DNA of 51,281 bases from Acidobacteriota bacterium. Its GTDB lineage: Bacteria > Acidobacteriota > Terriglobia > UBA7540. Each line of letters begins with the position of its first letter. Within the stretch, counting starts at the first letter, position 1. The position numbers were made by a program, and so were the translations under genes. Under the pieces are notes generated by a model, which was given only the letters and a program-made list of their open reading frames with translations, did no database searches and was not told the origin of the DNA. Location: the NCBI GenBank assembly GCA_902812365.1, contig CADDZC010000020.1:1-51281 (forward strand). Reading direction: 5' to 3'. Of this stretch, positions 17,646 to 25,887 are shown in pieces.

Positions 17646-19127
17646 ATGAACACGCTGCTGCTGTACCCCGAGTGGCCCGATACGTACTGGAGTTTCAAAC
17701 ATGCCCTGCCGTTCGAAGGCAAGCGCTCGGCTTATCCTCCGCTGGGTTTGCTGACCATTGCTCCGCTTCTGCCGCGCCACTGGCCCAAGCGGTTGGTGGA
17801 CACCAATATCCGCCCCTTGAAAGACGCGGACCTTCAATGGGCCGACCTCGTCATGGTGAGCGGAATGCTGGTGCACAAGCCGGAGGTGGTGCGGCTGCTC
17901 GATCGCGCTCGCGCCCGGGGGCTGACGACGGTGGTGGGCGGGCCGATCACTTCCAGTGTGGCCGAGCTGGCCGAGCACGCCGATCACGTGGTGATCGGCG
18001 AAGCGGAGGAGCTCATTCCCGCGCTGGCTGACGACCTGGAACGGGGGCGCGCCAAGCCGGTTTACCAGGCCGCGGAAAAACCCGGCCTCGATAAGACTCC
18101 GCTTCCCGACTTAAGCTTGATCGACCCCCGGTACTACAGCGCGATGGCCATCCAATACTCGCGCGGATGCCCCTTTACCTGCGAGTTTTGCGACATCATC
18201 GAGATTTACGGACGCCGCCCCCGTACGAAGTCGCCTGCGCAGGTGGTGGCCGAGCTCGACCAGCTTTACGAACGCAAGTGGCGGGGTTCGGTCTTTATCG
18301 TCGATGACAACTTCATTGGCAATAAAAAGAAAGTGAAAGAATTGCTGCCCGCCCTCGCCGATTGGAACCAGCGGCGCCGGAATCCCTTTACGTTTTTCAC
18401 CGAAGCGTCGCTGAATCTTTCCGACGATCCGGAGCTGCTCGAAATGATGAAGGCGGCGCGCTTCAACCGCGTATTTATGGGCATTGAGACCCCGGTCGAA
18501 GCCAGCCTGAAGGAGGCCCACAAGCTCCAGAATACCCGCCGCAGCCTGATGGAGAGCGTCAAGCGCATCCAAAGTTACGGCATGGAGGTGATGGCCGGCT
18601 TTATCGTGGGCTTCGACAATGACCCGGAAGACATTTTTGATCGCCAGGTGGAATTTATCCAGGAAAGCGGTATTCCGCTGGCCATGGTGGGGCTGCTGCT
18701 GGCCTTGCCGGGCACCCAGCTTTACCGGCGGTTGATGAAAGAAGGCCGGATCGTGGAAGAGGGCCACGGCAACAACATGGATTTGAGGCTCAACTTCATT
18801 CCCAAGATGAACCCGCAGCGCCTGGTGGAAGGTTATCGCTCCATTCTCGCCCGCATCTATCAGCCCGAGGCGTATTACGAGCGGGTCCTGCGGTTCCTTG
18901 AACAGTTCAAACCGGTGTGCCACACGCACCGTTCTTGGTCCGATTACAAGGCGTTTCTGCGCTCCATCTGGAAGCAAGGTTTGCGCGGAGACTCGAGGCG
19001 GAGCTACTGGAAGTTCTTCCTCGAAGCCGCCACCCGGTACCGCCACGCTTTTGACACCGCCATTACGTTGGCCATTATGGGCTACCACTTCCAGACGCTG
19101 ACCCGCACCGTGCTGGAAGAGCAGTAG
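17646..19127 (+). CDS. B12-binding radical SAM protein (DUF4070-type)
   Basis: A 493-residue protein. An N-terminal cobalamin-binding-like Rossmann domain (about 1-140: NTLLLYPEWPDTYWSF, then VVGGPITSS and VIGEAEEL) precedes a radical SAM domain with the cluster motif RGCPFTCEFC (Cys175, 179, 182). After it come VDDNFIGNKKKVKELL and a C-terminal helical region of DUF4070 type. Relatives include hopanoid C-2 methylase HpnP and many uncharacterised enzymes that methylate unreactive carbons or rearrange lipids and cofactors. ATG 17646 is used; TTG 17637 is possible. No hopanoid gene is adjacent, so a substrate cannot be named. Confidence 0.88.
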   Translation: MNTLLLYPEWPDTYWSFKHALPFEGKRSAYPPLGLLTIAPLLPRHWPKRLVDTNIRPLKDADLQWADLVMVSGMLVHKPEVVRLLDRARARGLTTVVGGPITSSVAELAEHADHVVIGEAEELIPALADDLERGRAKPVYQAAEKPGLDKTPLPDLSLIDPRYYSAMAIQYSRGCPFTCEFCDIIEIYGRRPRTKSPAQVVAELDQLYERKWRGSVFIVDDNFIGNKKKVKELLPALADWNQRRRNPFTFFTEASLNLSDDPELLEMMKAARFNRVFMGIETPVEASLKEAHKLQNTRRSLMESVKRIQSYGMEVMAGFIVGFDNDPEDIFDRQVEFIQESGIPLAMVGLLLALPGTQLYRRLMKEGRIVEEGHGNNMDLRLNFIPKMNPQRLVEGYRSILARIYQPEAYYERVLRFLEQFKPVCHTHRSWSDYKAFLRSIWKQGLRGDSRRSYWKFFLEAATRYRHAFDTAITLAIMGYHFQTLTRTVLEEQ

Positions 19128-19153
19128 CCGGGGCGCCCGCCGCCGGCCTGGCG

Positions 19154-19173
19154 GCGTCCCGTAGCCGGGACGC
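19154..19173. terminator. Stem-loop between convergent genes
   Basis: GCGTCCC (19154-19160) and GGGACGC (19167-19173) form a perfect 7-bp stem with a six-base loop in the gap between genes ending at 19127 (+) and 19217 (-). No T tract follows, so it is not a classical intrinsic terminator, but it could protect 3' ends. A related block (GTAGCCGGGGCGCC) just precedes it. Confidence 0.3.
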
Positions 19174-19216
19174 GAAGCCCGGCGGGTTGACGCCGAGACC
19201 CGCCCGCGGTGGGCCG

Positions 19217-20047
19217 CTAGCCGAGATACTTGAGCAGAACGACTTCGTTGTGCGCCTCGTTGTAAAGGATCTCGTCCACCATAGCCTTGGCCATAAGGAT
19301 GCCGAAGCCGCCCGGCCGCAAGCCCTTTTGCTCGCGCACGCGTTCATGATCGGTGGGATGGTCGGGAGCGTTCGAGAGGGCGGCGTGGGTGAGGCCGGCG
19401 TCGGTGAAGCCGGGACCGGGGTCGGCGATGCGATACAACAGGAGGCGCGACGTCCGAAGGCAGGCGATGCGCACGGTGTCGCGGGGGTTCAGCTTGCCGC
19501 CCCATTCGATGGCGTTCAGCAGCAGTTCGCGGAAGGCTTTGCCCACGGCTTCACGCACCTCAACCGAGAGGTCAGCCTCCAGCGCGTCGAGAAAGCTCTG
19601 CACCCGGTCCGCCGCTTCGATCGTGCAAGGCACCAGCAACTCCACCCAATTGGGACAGGCGGAAATAACACGGATTGGAGGCGGGGCGGGGACGGCCAGG
19701 GCCGCGCGCACGACCTCGACCAGGGTGCTGGGGTCGAAGGGTTTGGTGAGGTATTGGTAGGCTCCTCCCCGCACCGCCTCGAGCACGGTCTCGGGCGATG
19801 AGTCGGCCGTCATCACCACAACGCGGGGCGGAGCGAGGCATTGCCGGAGGTCGCCGAGCAGCTCCAGGCCGCCGAGCCGAGGCATATGAAGGTCGAGCAG
19901 CAGCAGGTCAAAGTATTCCCGCCGCAGCCGGTCGAGCGCTTCGGCGCCATCAAGGGCGCGGATGACGCTGTAGCCGGCTTGATCGAGCAGCGTCCCGACC
20001 AGCTCTTGCACCTGCGGATCGTCTTCGGCTACCAGGATTTTCGCCAT
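19217..20047 (-). CDS. Response regulator fused to a GHKL ATPase (RsbW/anti-sigma-kinase-like)
   Basis: A 276-residue fusion. Residues 1-118 form a complete receiver (acid pocket EDD 8-10, phospho-acceptor Asp52, Thr80, Lys102). Residues about 135-276 form a GHKL ATPase of the HATPase_c_2/RsbW type: N-box ELLLNAIEWG with Asn178, DPGPGF (209-214) and RPGGFGILMAK (244-254). It has no dimerisation/phospho-acceptor His domain, so it is not a conventional histidine kinase. RsbW-type ATPases bind sigma factors and phosphorylate STAS antagonists; here phosphorylation of Asp52 may switch that activity. ATG 20047 follows GGGGAG. No STAS or sigma gene is adjacent. The ribokinase lies 64 bases upstream. 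Confidence 0.88.
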   Translation of the reverse strand: MAKILVAEDDPQVQELVGTLLDQAGYSVIRALDGAEALDRLRREYFDLLLLDLHMPRLGGLELLGDLRQCLAPPRVVVMTADSSPETVLEAVRGGAYQYLTKPFDPSTLVEVVRAALAVPAPPPIRVISACPNWVELLVPCTIEAADRVQSFLDALEADLSVEVREAVGKAFRELLLNAIEWGGKLNPRDTVRIACLRTSRLLLYRIADPGPGFTDAGLTHAALSNAPDHPTDHERVREQKGLRPGGFGILMAKAMVDEILYNEAHNEVVLLKYLG

Positions 20048-20063
20048 CCCGACGATCTCCCCG

Positions 20064-20081
20064 CCGAGTATTATATCTCGG
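20064..20081 (-). promoter_or_regulatory. Candidate -10 box (TATAAT) within an inverted repeat
   Basis: On the minus strand TATAAT reads at 20075-20070, about 22 bases before the start at 20047, and is framed by CCGAG (20064-20068) and CTCGG (20077-20081). No TTGACA-like -35 is seen at the usual distance. If real, this promoter would let the receiver-ATPase gene be expressed independently of the ribokinase, with occlusion by a dyad-binding regulator possible. Confidence 0.35.
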
Positions 20082-20111
20082 TTAATACACTGGAGGCGCG
20101 GGTGCCGCCAG

Positions 20112-21041
20112 TTAATGTACCCTGTAGTCCCATCTGTCGACTTCCGCCCGCGTGGGCGCGGCGCTTTGCGCGCCCAGGCGAGTGACGGACAGGGAGGCGG
20201 CGCGATGGGCGAACCGGCAGGCCGCTTCGAGGTCACGGCCTTCGCTCAGGCCGACGGCCAGGGCAGCATTGAAGACGTCGCCGGCAGCGGTGGTGTCGAT
20301 GGCGGTCACGCGAGGAGCGGGCAGAAGGCGCGGCTCGCCGCCGCCGACGACCACCGAACCTTGCTCGCCCAGTTTGATGATGACCACCTCCGACCCGCGC
20401 CCGCGTAATTCCTGGCCGATGGCGGCCGCCCGCGCCGGATCGAGCCGCCCCGGCGGGAGTCCGCACAGAATGGCGGCTTCCGTTTCGTTGGGGGTGAGAA
20501 TGTCGGTGAGGCGAAGAAGCTCATCGGGCAGCGGGCGAGCCGGCGCCGGATCCAGCATCACCTGCGCTCCCTCCTGTCGCGCCGCCCGCGCGGCGGCCAC
20601 GACCGTCTCGAGCGGGGTCTCCAGTTGCAGCATGACCATAACCGCGCCTTCAAAATGCCCGGCGGCAGACGCGACGTCGTCGGGAGAAAAGCGGCCGTTG
20701 GCCCCGGGAACTATCAGGATGGAGTTCTCACCGCTGTCGGCCACAAAGATCAGCGCCACGCCGGTCGAGGTTGAAGGCAGCGCGGCCACCCCGCTGACGT
20801 CACATCCGGCCTCCGCAAGGTTGGAGCGCAGGCGGCGGCCGAAGTCGTCCGCTCCCACGCGCCCGATCATCGCCACGCGGGCGCCGAGTTTGGCCGCCGC
20901 GTAAGCTTGGTTGGCGCCCTTGCCGCCCGGCGCTTGGAAAAACTGGTGTCCGATAAGGGTCTCGCCGGGCACGGGGAGGCGCGACGCGCACCCGACCAGA
21001 TCCATGTTGAGGCTGCCCGCCACGACGATCTTTCCCGCCAT
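20112..21041 (-). CDS. rbsK: Ribokinase (PfkB family)
   Basis: A 309-residue PfkB-family sugar kinase matching ribokinase throughout. The N-terminal substrate motif is GSLNMDLV, PfkB signature 1 is APGGKGANQAYAAAKLGA (38-54), TPNETEA lies at 183-189, and the anion-hole/catalytic-base motif is DTTAAGD with Asp255, as in E. coli RbsK. It phosphorylates D-ribose to ribose 5-phosphate with ATP. ATG 21041 follows AGGGAG; a GTG six codons earlier is possible. The exported nucleoside hydrolase gene about 5 kb away would release ribose, so the two may serve one salvage route. There is no rbs ABC transporter nearby. Confidence 0.92.
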   Translation of the reverse strand: MAGKIVVAGSLNMDLVGCASRLPVPGETLIGHQFFQAPGGKGANQAYAAAKLGARVAMIGRVGADDFGRRLRSNLAEAGCDVSGVAALPSTSTGVALIFVADSGENSILIVPGANGRFSPDDVASAAGHFEGAVMVMLQLETPLETVVAAARAARQEGAQVMLDPAPARPLPDELLRLTDILTPNETEAAILCGLPPGRLDPARAAAIGQELRGRGSEVVIIKLGEQGSVVVGGGEPRLLPAPRVTAIDTTAAGDVFNAALAVGLSEGRDLEAACRFAHRAASLSVTRLGAQSAAPTRAEVDRWDYRVH

Positions 21042-21134
21042 CCCAAACTTCTCCCTCACCCGCCGTTCCGGGGCGGCCCATACGGTTGTCGCCGCGGGGC
21101 CTTCATGTTTAGCATCGAGAACAGCGAGGCGTCA

Positions 21135-22589
21135 ATGAACAGGTTCTGCCAGCAGCAAGGCGAGGCGATCCGCGCGCTGGGCGGGCGGAGACTGCGCCGG
21201 GCGGGAAGGGCCTTCATCATCCTGGCGGGACTGTGGTGGGGCGGCGCTCATGCCACCTTGAGTTGGCCGCGGCCACCGCATGAATCGAGCGCCGCCGAGC
21301 TCAGTCGGCAGGCGCGGCGGACCGTTGCTGGCCATCGCCTCGGGCGGGCACTCGCGTTCTTCCAGCAGGCCGTCCGCCTGAATCCTCGCGACGCCACCCT
21401 GCAAGCCGAACTCGGCGAGGCCTTCAACGCCCTCGGCCGGCCGCTCGAGGCGATACCGGCGTTCCGCGCCGCTCTGCAGCTCAACCCTCTCCTCGAACCG
21501 GCCGAGATCGGCCTGGGCCGGGCCTATCAGCACGTGGGGAACTTGGAAGAGGCTCGAGAGTGGTTTGAGCGGGCCACCCGTGACCACCCGGGCAGCGCTC
21601 CGCCGCTCGTGGCGCGGGGCGAGCTGGAGCTGGAGCGTCAGGACTACGCGGCTGCCACCAGATACCTCGAGCGGGCCATCGCGCTTGACCCCTCGAGCGT
21701 GGCCGCGCACGTCGATTTGGCGGCGGCCTTGGAGGCGCGGGGCCAGCCGCAAAGAGCTCTCGACGAGCTGGATGCCGCTCTTCGCTATGATCCTCGCTCG
21801 GCCGCCGCCCACTACTTTCGGGCGGTGGTGCACAAGGAACGAAACGAGATTCGCGCCGCCTTAGAAGAGGCTCGCCGCGCGGCGCAGATTGATCCCCATC
21901 AACCGCGCACGCGGACTCTGCTCGGTGAACTCGAAATCCGGGCGGGTGAGTGCCGCGCCGCCGTACGAGCGCTGGGGCCGGCCGCCGCGCCGCCGAACGC
22001 GGCGGCGTCAACCCTCTATCTGCTGGCGCGCGCCTACCAATGCGCCGGGAAGGGAGACCAGGCCCGCCGGACGATGATGAGGTTTGCCGCCCGCTCGCGT
22101 CAGGAACACGCCGGGCAGGCAGCCCGCCAGCAGGCGGATTCGCTGGCGGCGGAAGCCGGAGACATGGCGCGCCAGAACCGGCTTCAGGAGGCGATGGAGT
22201 TGCTCGAGCGGGCTTTGGCCCAAGACCCGGATAACGCCTCGGCGCAGGGGCTTCTCGCCAAGATTTACTTCTCGGAGGGCAAAATCGGCGCCGCGCGCGA
22301 CGCGATTGAGCGCGCGGTGAAGCGGAATCCTTACCAGCCTGAATACCTCTACGTGCGCGGCCGGGTGCTGGAACAACAAGGCGACCTGGCTGGAGCGCTC
22401 GCCGCCTTCGAGCAGACCGTCGAGATCGATCCGCGCGAGTCCGACGCCTACTACGAGATGGGCGCGGTGTATCTCCGGCTCAAACAGCACGATCGGGCCG
22501 TTGCCGCCTTCCGTCAGGCGCTGCAGTTGGCGCCGGACGATCGCGACTACCAGCGGGCTCTCGAGCAGGCCGCGGGCAGTAAGCCGTGA
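21135..22589 (+). CDS. Exported TPR-repeat protein
   Basis: A 484-residue protein with a basic N-terminus and one hydrophobic segment (AFIILAGLWWGGAHATLSW, about residues 26-44) acting as a signal peptide or anchor. About ten tetratricopeptide repeats follow; the clearest are AEAFQQAVRLNPRD-like units ending in LDP, LNP or IDP. TPR arrays scaffold protein complexes; no catalytic domain is present. I use ATG 21135 (GAGG five bases upstream); ATG 21105 is an alternative. The longer open frame back to 20907 overlaps the divergent ribokinase start and is rejected. Function is unknown; envelope scaffolding is likely. Confidence 0.8.
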   Translation: MNRFCQQQGEAIRALGGRRLRRAGRAFIILAGLWWGGAHATLSWPRPPHESSAAELSRQARRTVAGHRLGRALAFFQQAVRLNPRDATLQAELGEAFNALGRPLEAIPAFRAALQLNPLLEPAEIGLGRAYQHVGNLEEAREWFERATRDHPGSAPPLVARGELELERQDYAAATRYLERAIALDPSSVAAHVDLAAALEARGQPQRALDELDAALRYDPRSAAAHYFRAVVHKERNEIRAALEEARRAAQIDPHQPRTRTLLGELEIRAGECRAAVRALGPAAAPPNAAASTLYLLARAYQCAGKGDQARRTMMRFAARSRQEHAGQAARQQADSLAAEAGDMARQNRLQEAMELLERALAQDPDNASAQGLLAKIYFSEGKIGAARDAIERAVKRNPYQPEYLYVRGRVLEQQGDLAGALAAFEQTVEIDPRESDAYYEMGAVYLRLKQHDRAVAAFRQALQLAPDDRDYQRALEQAAGSKP

Positions 22590-22635
22590 GCGCCGAAGAG
22601 GGATGGCGAGCAGGCGCTGAATCTCACCGCCGGTC

Positions 22636-25600
22636 TCAGAATTCCAACCGCGCTCCGAACTGAACGGCAAACGGAGTTCCCCCCGGCGCGATTTGATCGA
22701 GATGGCGGTAGGCGATCCCGGGGGCGTAGGTCTGCCCGGGCCGCGGAGGCGCCGCCAGCGTGTCGGATACGAAGCCGTTGACGTCGGGGTTCGAGGCCAG
22801 GTTCTCTGTGTCGAGAAGGTTAAAAAAGTCCGCCGACAGCTCGAGGCGGTACCGTTCCGAGAACTTCACCACCTTGCCCGCCCGAAAATCCGTCTGCAAG
22901 AATCCCGGCTGGCGCGCCGGATACCGCGGGAGCAGATACGGCCGGCCGGAGCCGATGACCACCGGCCGATCGTTGTTCGAGAACTGGTTCACCACCGAGT
23001 CGTTGTTGGCGTCCACGATGTCGTAGGCGGGATAAGCGAAACCGGTGTGGGCCAGCACGAGGTCGCTGAGGGTGAGGCCGAACGGCAGATCCGCCACCAG
23101 CGCCGACTTCACCTGGTGCCGGATGTCCAACCCGTTGCGGCCGTAATCGAAATCCAGCCGAAACGGGTCCTGGGGGCCGAAGAAGCTGTCCGTATCGCGC
23201 TCGCTCGAAGCGTTATCGCGGTTGCTGCCGAGCGTGTAGTTGGCGAAGAACTGAAAACGTCTGGAGAATCGTTTCTGGATGCCGGCGGCAAACTCGTGAT
23301 AGTTGCCGTGGCTGAAACTGGCCAGCTCGTACGTGCCGAAGCCGCCAAAGGCGATCGTCGGATCGAGCGGCTGGAAAGGCACCAGGATGGCGCGGCCGAA
23401 CTGGTCGTAGTGGTCCACGACCACGTTGCGGGCCCACTGGGTGGTTGAGAAGCCGCCCGTGCGCAGGCGCGCGGAGTTGACCCAGACATAGTTGAGCGAC
23501 ATCGTCCAGTCGCGGGCAAACTCGTGTTCTACGCCGCCGGTCAGATTGGAGACGCGCGGATTCTTAAAGGCTGGGTCGGTATAGATGATGGGCGGACACC
23601 CGACCGGGACGGCCGAGTAGGTGCACAGCTGGTCCACCGAGACGGGCAGGCTGGAGGGCAGCGTATTCGGAAACCCCCCCGGAGGAAACAGTCCGCCGAA
23701 CAGTGTGATGCCCTTCGAATTCCCCAACGTCGGCATAAAGATGGGCGGCGTTTGAGCGTAGTAGAGGCCCCAGGCGGCGCGGATCACGGTGCGGCGACGG
23801 GAGCCGACACTGTACGCCAGGCCGAGGCGGGGTCCGATCTGCTCGTGATCATTGGGAACGCCTTGCGGCGGCTTGATGAGGTGGCTGCCGTTCGGGCCGA
23901 TCGGGCCGACGCCGACGTAGACGGCCATGCCCGGGGTTGGCGATTGCGGCTGGGGATTCCAGGTCTGATCCCAGCGCAAGCCGTAGGTGATGGTCAGACG
24001 CGGCGAGGGGGTCCATTTATCCTGCGCGTAGATGCCGAGTCCGGTTTGGTAATTGGTCTTCAGCGTATCGGCGGTAAAGATGTCTTGGCCGTTCAGGCCG
24101 AAGCCCTGAAAATAACCCGACGGATTGTTATTCTCAAAATCGGCCAGGCTGTTAAAGAAGTACTCGCCCCGCGACCAGCCGGCGAAGATGTCTTTCTTGT
24201 CTTGGAACGTATCGACGTCGCCGCCAAATTTCATGTCATGCTTGCCGAACGCGTATTCAAAGTTGTCTTGGGCCTGAAGCTTGGCATTGTCATTGTTGCC
24301 GGGGAGAAAGAACTCCTGGCCGAAGACGCCCACCCCGGCGATGTTGACGGCGGGCATATGGCTGTTGGCAAAACGTGCCCGCTTTTCGCCCGCCACCTCC
24401 ACCTTGATTTCGTTAACTTGGGCGGCGCCGAGGACGCTGTTGAGCGTGAACACCGTGTTCACGCCCTGGTTGACGAAATGTTCCGTATCGTCGAAGGCGT
24501 GGGAGGTCTCGTTTTGGCCGTTGCCGCCGGTAAAGCCGTTCGTGTCGTTGCGAGTCAAGAAGCCGCGAAAGCTGAAGTGGTGAGCGGGGCTGGCTTGCCA
24601 ATCGTAGTGCGCCAGGCCGGAAAAGAGATTTTGATGCTGCGTGTGAGGGCCCTCGTAGGCCGCCAAGTTGGGAACTCCGTAGCCGGCAGGCAAGGTGGCG
24701 GCGGCAAAATTGCATCCGCCGGGATTGGTACAGCCGAACTTGGTGATGAGCGGACCGTGCTGGAGCTGCCGGTCGGCCGCCAGGAACAGGAACTGTTTGT
24801 CCTTGACGATCGGAAACCCCAGCGAACCGCCAAACTGATGTTGCTGATCGATGTTCGAGGGGTTGCCCAGGGCATCCTTCGCCGTCAGGCTTTTGCCGCG
24901 GTAATACTCATGGAGCGTCCCGTGCACCTCATTGGTTCCCGATTTGGTGACCACGTTCAGCAGTCCGCCGGTGGAACGGCCAAACTCCGGCGCGAAGCCG
25001 TTCGTTACGACCTCGAACTCCTGCACGGCGTCGAGCGGCAGAGTGAAATTCTTGGTTTCGAGCGACCCGAAGAACTCGCCGAAGAAGTTGTTGGTGGCGT
25101 CGCCGCCGTCAATCGAAAGACCGGTGTAATCGCTCTGCTGCCCGCCCAGGCGAATCCCGCCTCTTAAACCGGGAACGACCTCGGCGGAAGGACTCAACTG
25201 AGCCAAGTCTCGGTAATCGCGGCCGGCGAGAGGCAGATTGGCCACGCTCTGGGAGTTGATGAGCTGGCTGATGCCGGTCGTCGTGGTCTCAACCGGGGCT
25301 ACGGAGGCGGAGACCTCGACCGTTTGCGTTTGCCCCTTCAATTGCAAGGTCACGTCCACCGTCAGGCTCTCGCCGACGTGCAAATCGATCGGGCTCACCT
25401 TCGTCGGGGCGAACCCGGCGAACTCGGCCGTGATCTGATACTCGCCCGCCGGAACCTGCGCGAACACGAAGCTTCCGTTGGCTCCGGCCTCCACGGTGCG
25501 CTGAAAGCCGGTCGACGGGCTGTGGAGCGTCACGTGGGCCTTGGGCACCATCCCGTGGTTGGGATCGTAAACCGTGCCGTGAATCTCGCCGCGCTCGAGC

Positions 25601-25671
25601 GTCTGGCCCCAAACACTTGCGGCGACGCCGAGCGCCAGCAATACCAGGAAAGCGTTCTTCGTCAGCTTCAT
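22636..25671 (-). CDS. TonB-dependent receptor, Oar-like, next to a nucleoside hydrolase
   Basis: A 1011-residue outer-membrane receptor. The signal peptide (MKLTKNAFLVLLALGVAASVWGQ) is followed by a carboxypeptidase-regulatory-like domain (about 28-110: GEIHGTVYDPNHGMVPKAHVTL) and a plug region (TTTGISQLINSQSVANLPLAGRD, read here in two parts). A C-terminal beta-barrel ends in FAVQFGARLEF, a typical terminal beta-signal. It lies 216 bases downstream of the exported nucleoside hydrolase on the same strand, so uptake of a nucleoside or nucleic-acid-derived ligand is a reasonable guess. It is shorter than, and clearly distinct from, the receptor at 12009. Confidence 0.92.
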   Translation of the reverse strand: MKLTKNAFLVLLALGVAASVWGQTLERGEIHGTVYDPNHGMVPKAHVTLHSPSTGFQRTVEAGANGSFVFAQVPAGEYQITAEFAGFAPTKVSPIDLHVGESLTVDVTLQLKGQTQTVEVSASVAPVETTTTGISQLINSQSVANLPLAGRDYRDLAQLSPSAEVVPGLRGGIRLGGQQSDYTGLSIDGGDATNNFFGEFFGSLETKNFTLPLDAVQEFEVVTNGFAPEFGRSTGGLLNVVTKSGTNEVHGTLHEYYRGKSLTAKDALGNPSNIDQQHQFGGSLGFPIVKDKQFLFLAADRQLQHGPLITKFGCTNPGGCNFAAATLPAGYGVPNLAAYEGPHTQHQNLFSGLAHYDWQASPAHHFSFRGFLTRNDTNGFTGGNGQNETSHAFDDTEHFVNQGVNTVFTLNSVLGAAQVNEIKVEVAGEKRARFANSHMPAVNIAGVGVFGQEFFLPGNNDNAKLQAQDNFEYAFGKHDMKFGGDVDTFQDKKDIFAGWSRGEYFFNSLADFENNNPSGYFQGFGLNGQDIFTADTLKTNYQTGLGIYAQDKWTPSPRLTITYGLRWDQTWNPQPQSPTPGMAVYVGVGPIGPNGSHLIKPPQGVPNDHEQIGPRLGLAYSVGSRRRTVIRAAWGLYYAQTPPIFMPTLGNSKGITLFGGLFPPGGFPNTLPSSLPVSVDQLCTYSAVPVGCPPIIYTDPAFKNPRVSNLTGGVEHEFARDWTMSLNYVWVNSARLRTGGFSTTQWARNVVVDHYDQFGRAILVPFQPLDPTIAFGGFGTYELASFSHGNYHEFAAGIQKRFSRRFQFFANYTLGSNRDNASSERDTDSFFGPQDPFRLDFDYGRNGLDIRHQVKSALVADLPFGLTLSDLVLAHTGFAYPAYDIVDANNDSVVNQFSNNDRPVVIGSGRPYLLPRYPARQPGFLQTDFRAGKVVKFSERYRLELSADFFNLLDTENLASNPDVNGFVSDTLAAPPRPGQTYAPGIAYRHLDQIAPGGTPFAVQFGARLEF

Positions 25672-25887
25672 CCGGAATCTACCCTCAACCTACCGCGCCG
25701 CGCCACTGGCTCGGAACGGCCGCAGCGTTAAAACCTGTTTCGAACCGAGGCGCACAAAACCAGACTCCAGGCGGAGGCGAGGAGTTCTCGGGCGCCTCTT
25801 GTTTTTAATCACTCGGCCGCTCTCAGTGGTTGCACTTTCGGGAGCTGGCTTCCATCCGTCAATGCCGACGCCGTTCGGGGCTGAGCG

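Noticed and set aside
17646-19127. Naming the radical SAM enzyme as hopanoid C-2 methylase HpnP
   Set aside because: Shared domain order is not enough; no hopanoid genes are nearby and the clade cannot be resolved without a phylogeny.
20907-21134. N-terminal extension of the TPR protein overlapping the ribokinase gene
   Set aside because: It would overlap the 5' end of a secure ribokinase gene on the other strand, and it precedes a clean signal sequence with a ribosome site at 21135.
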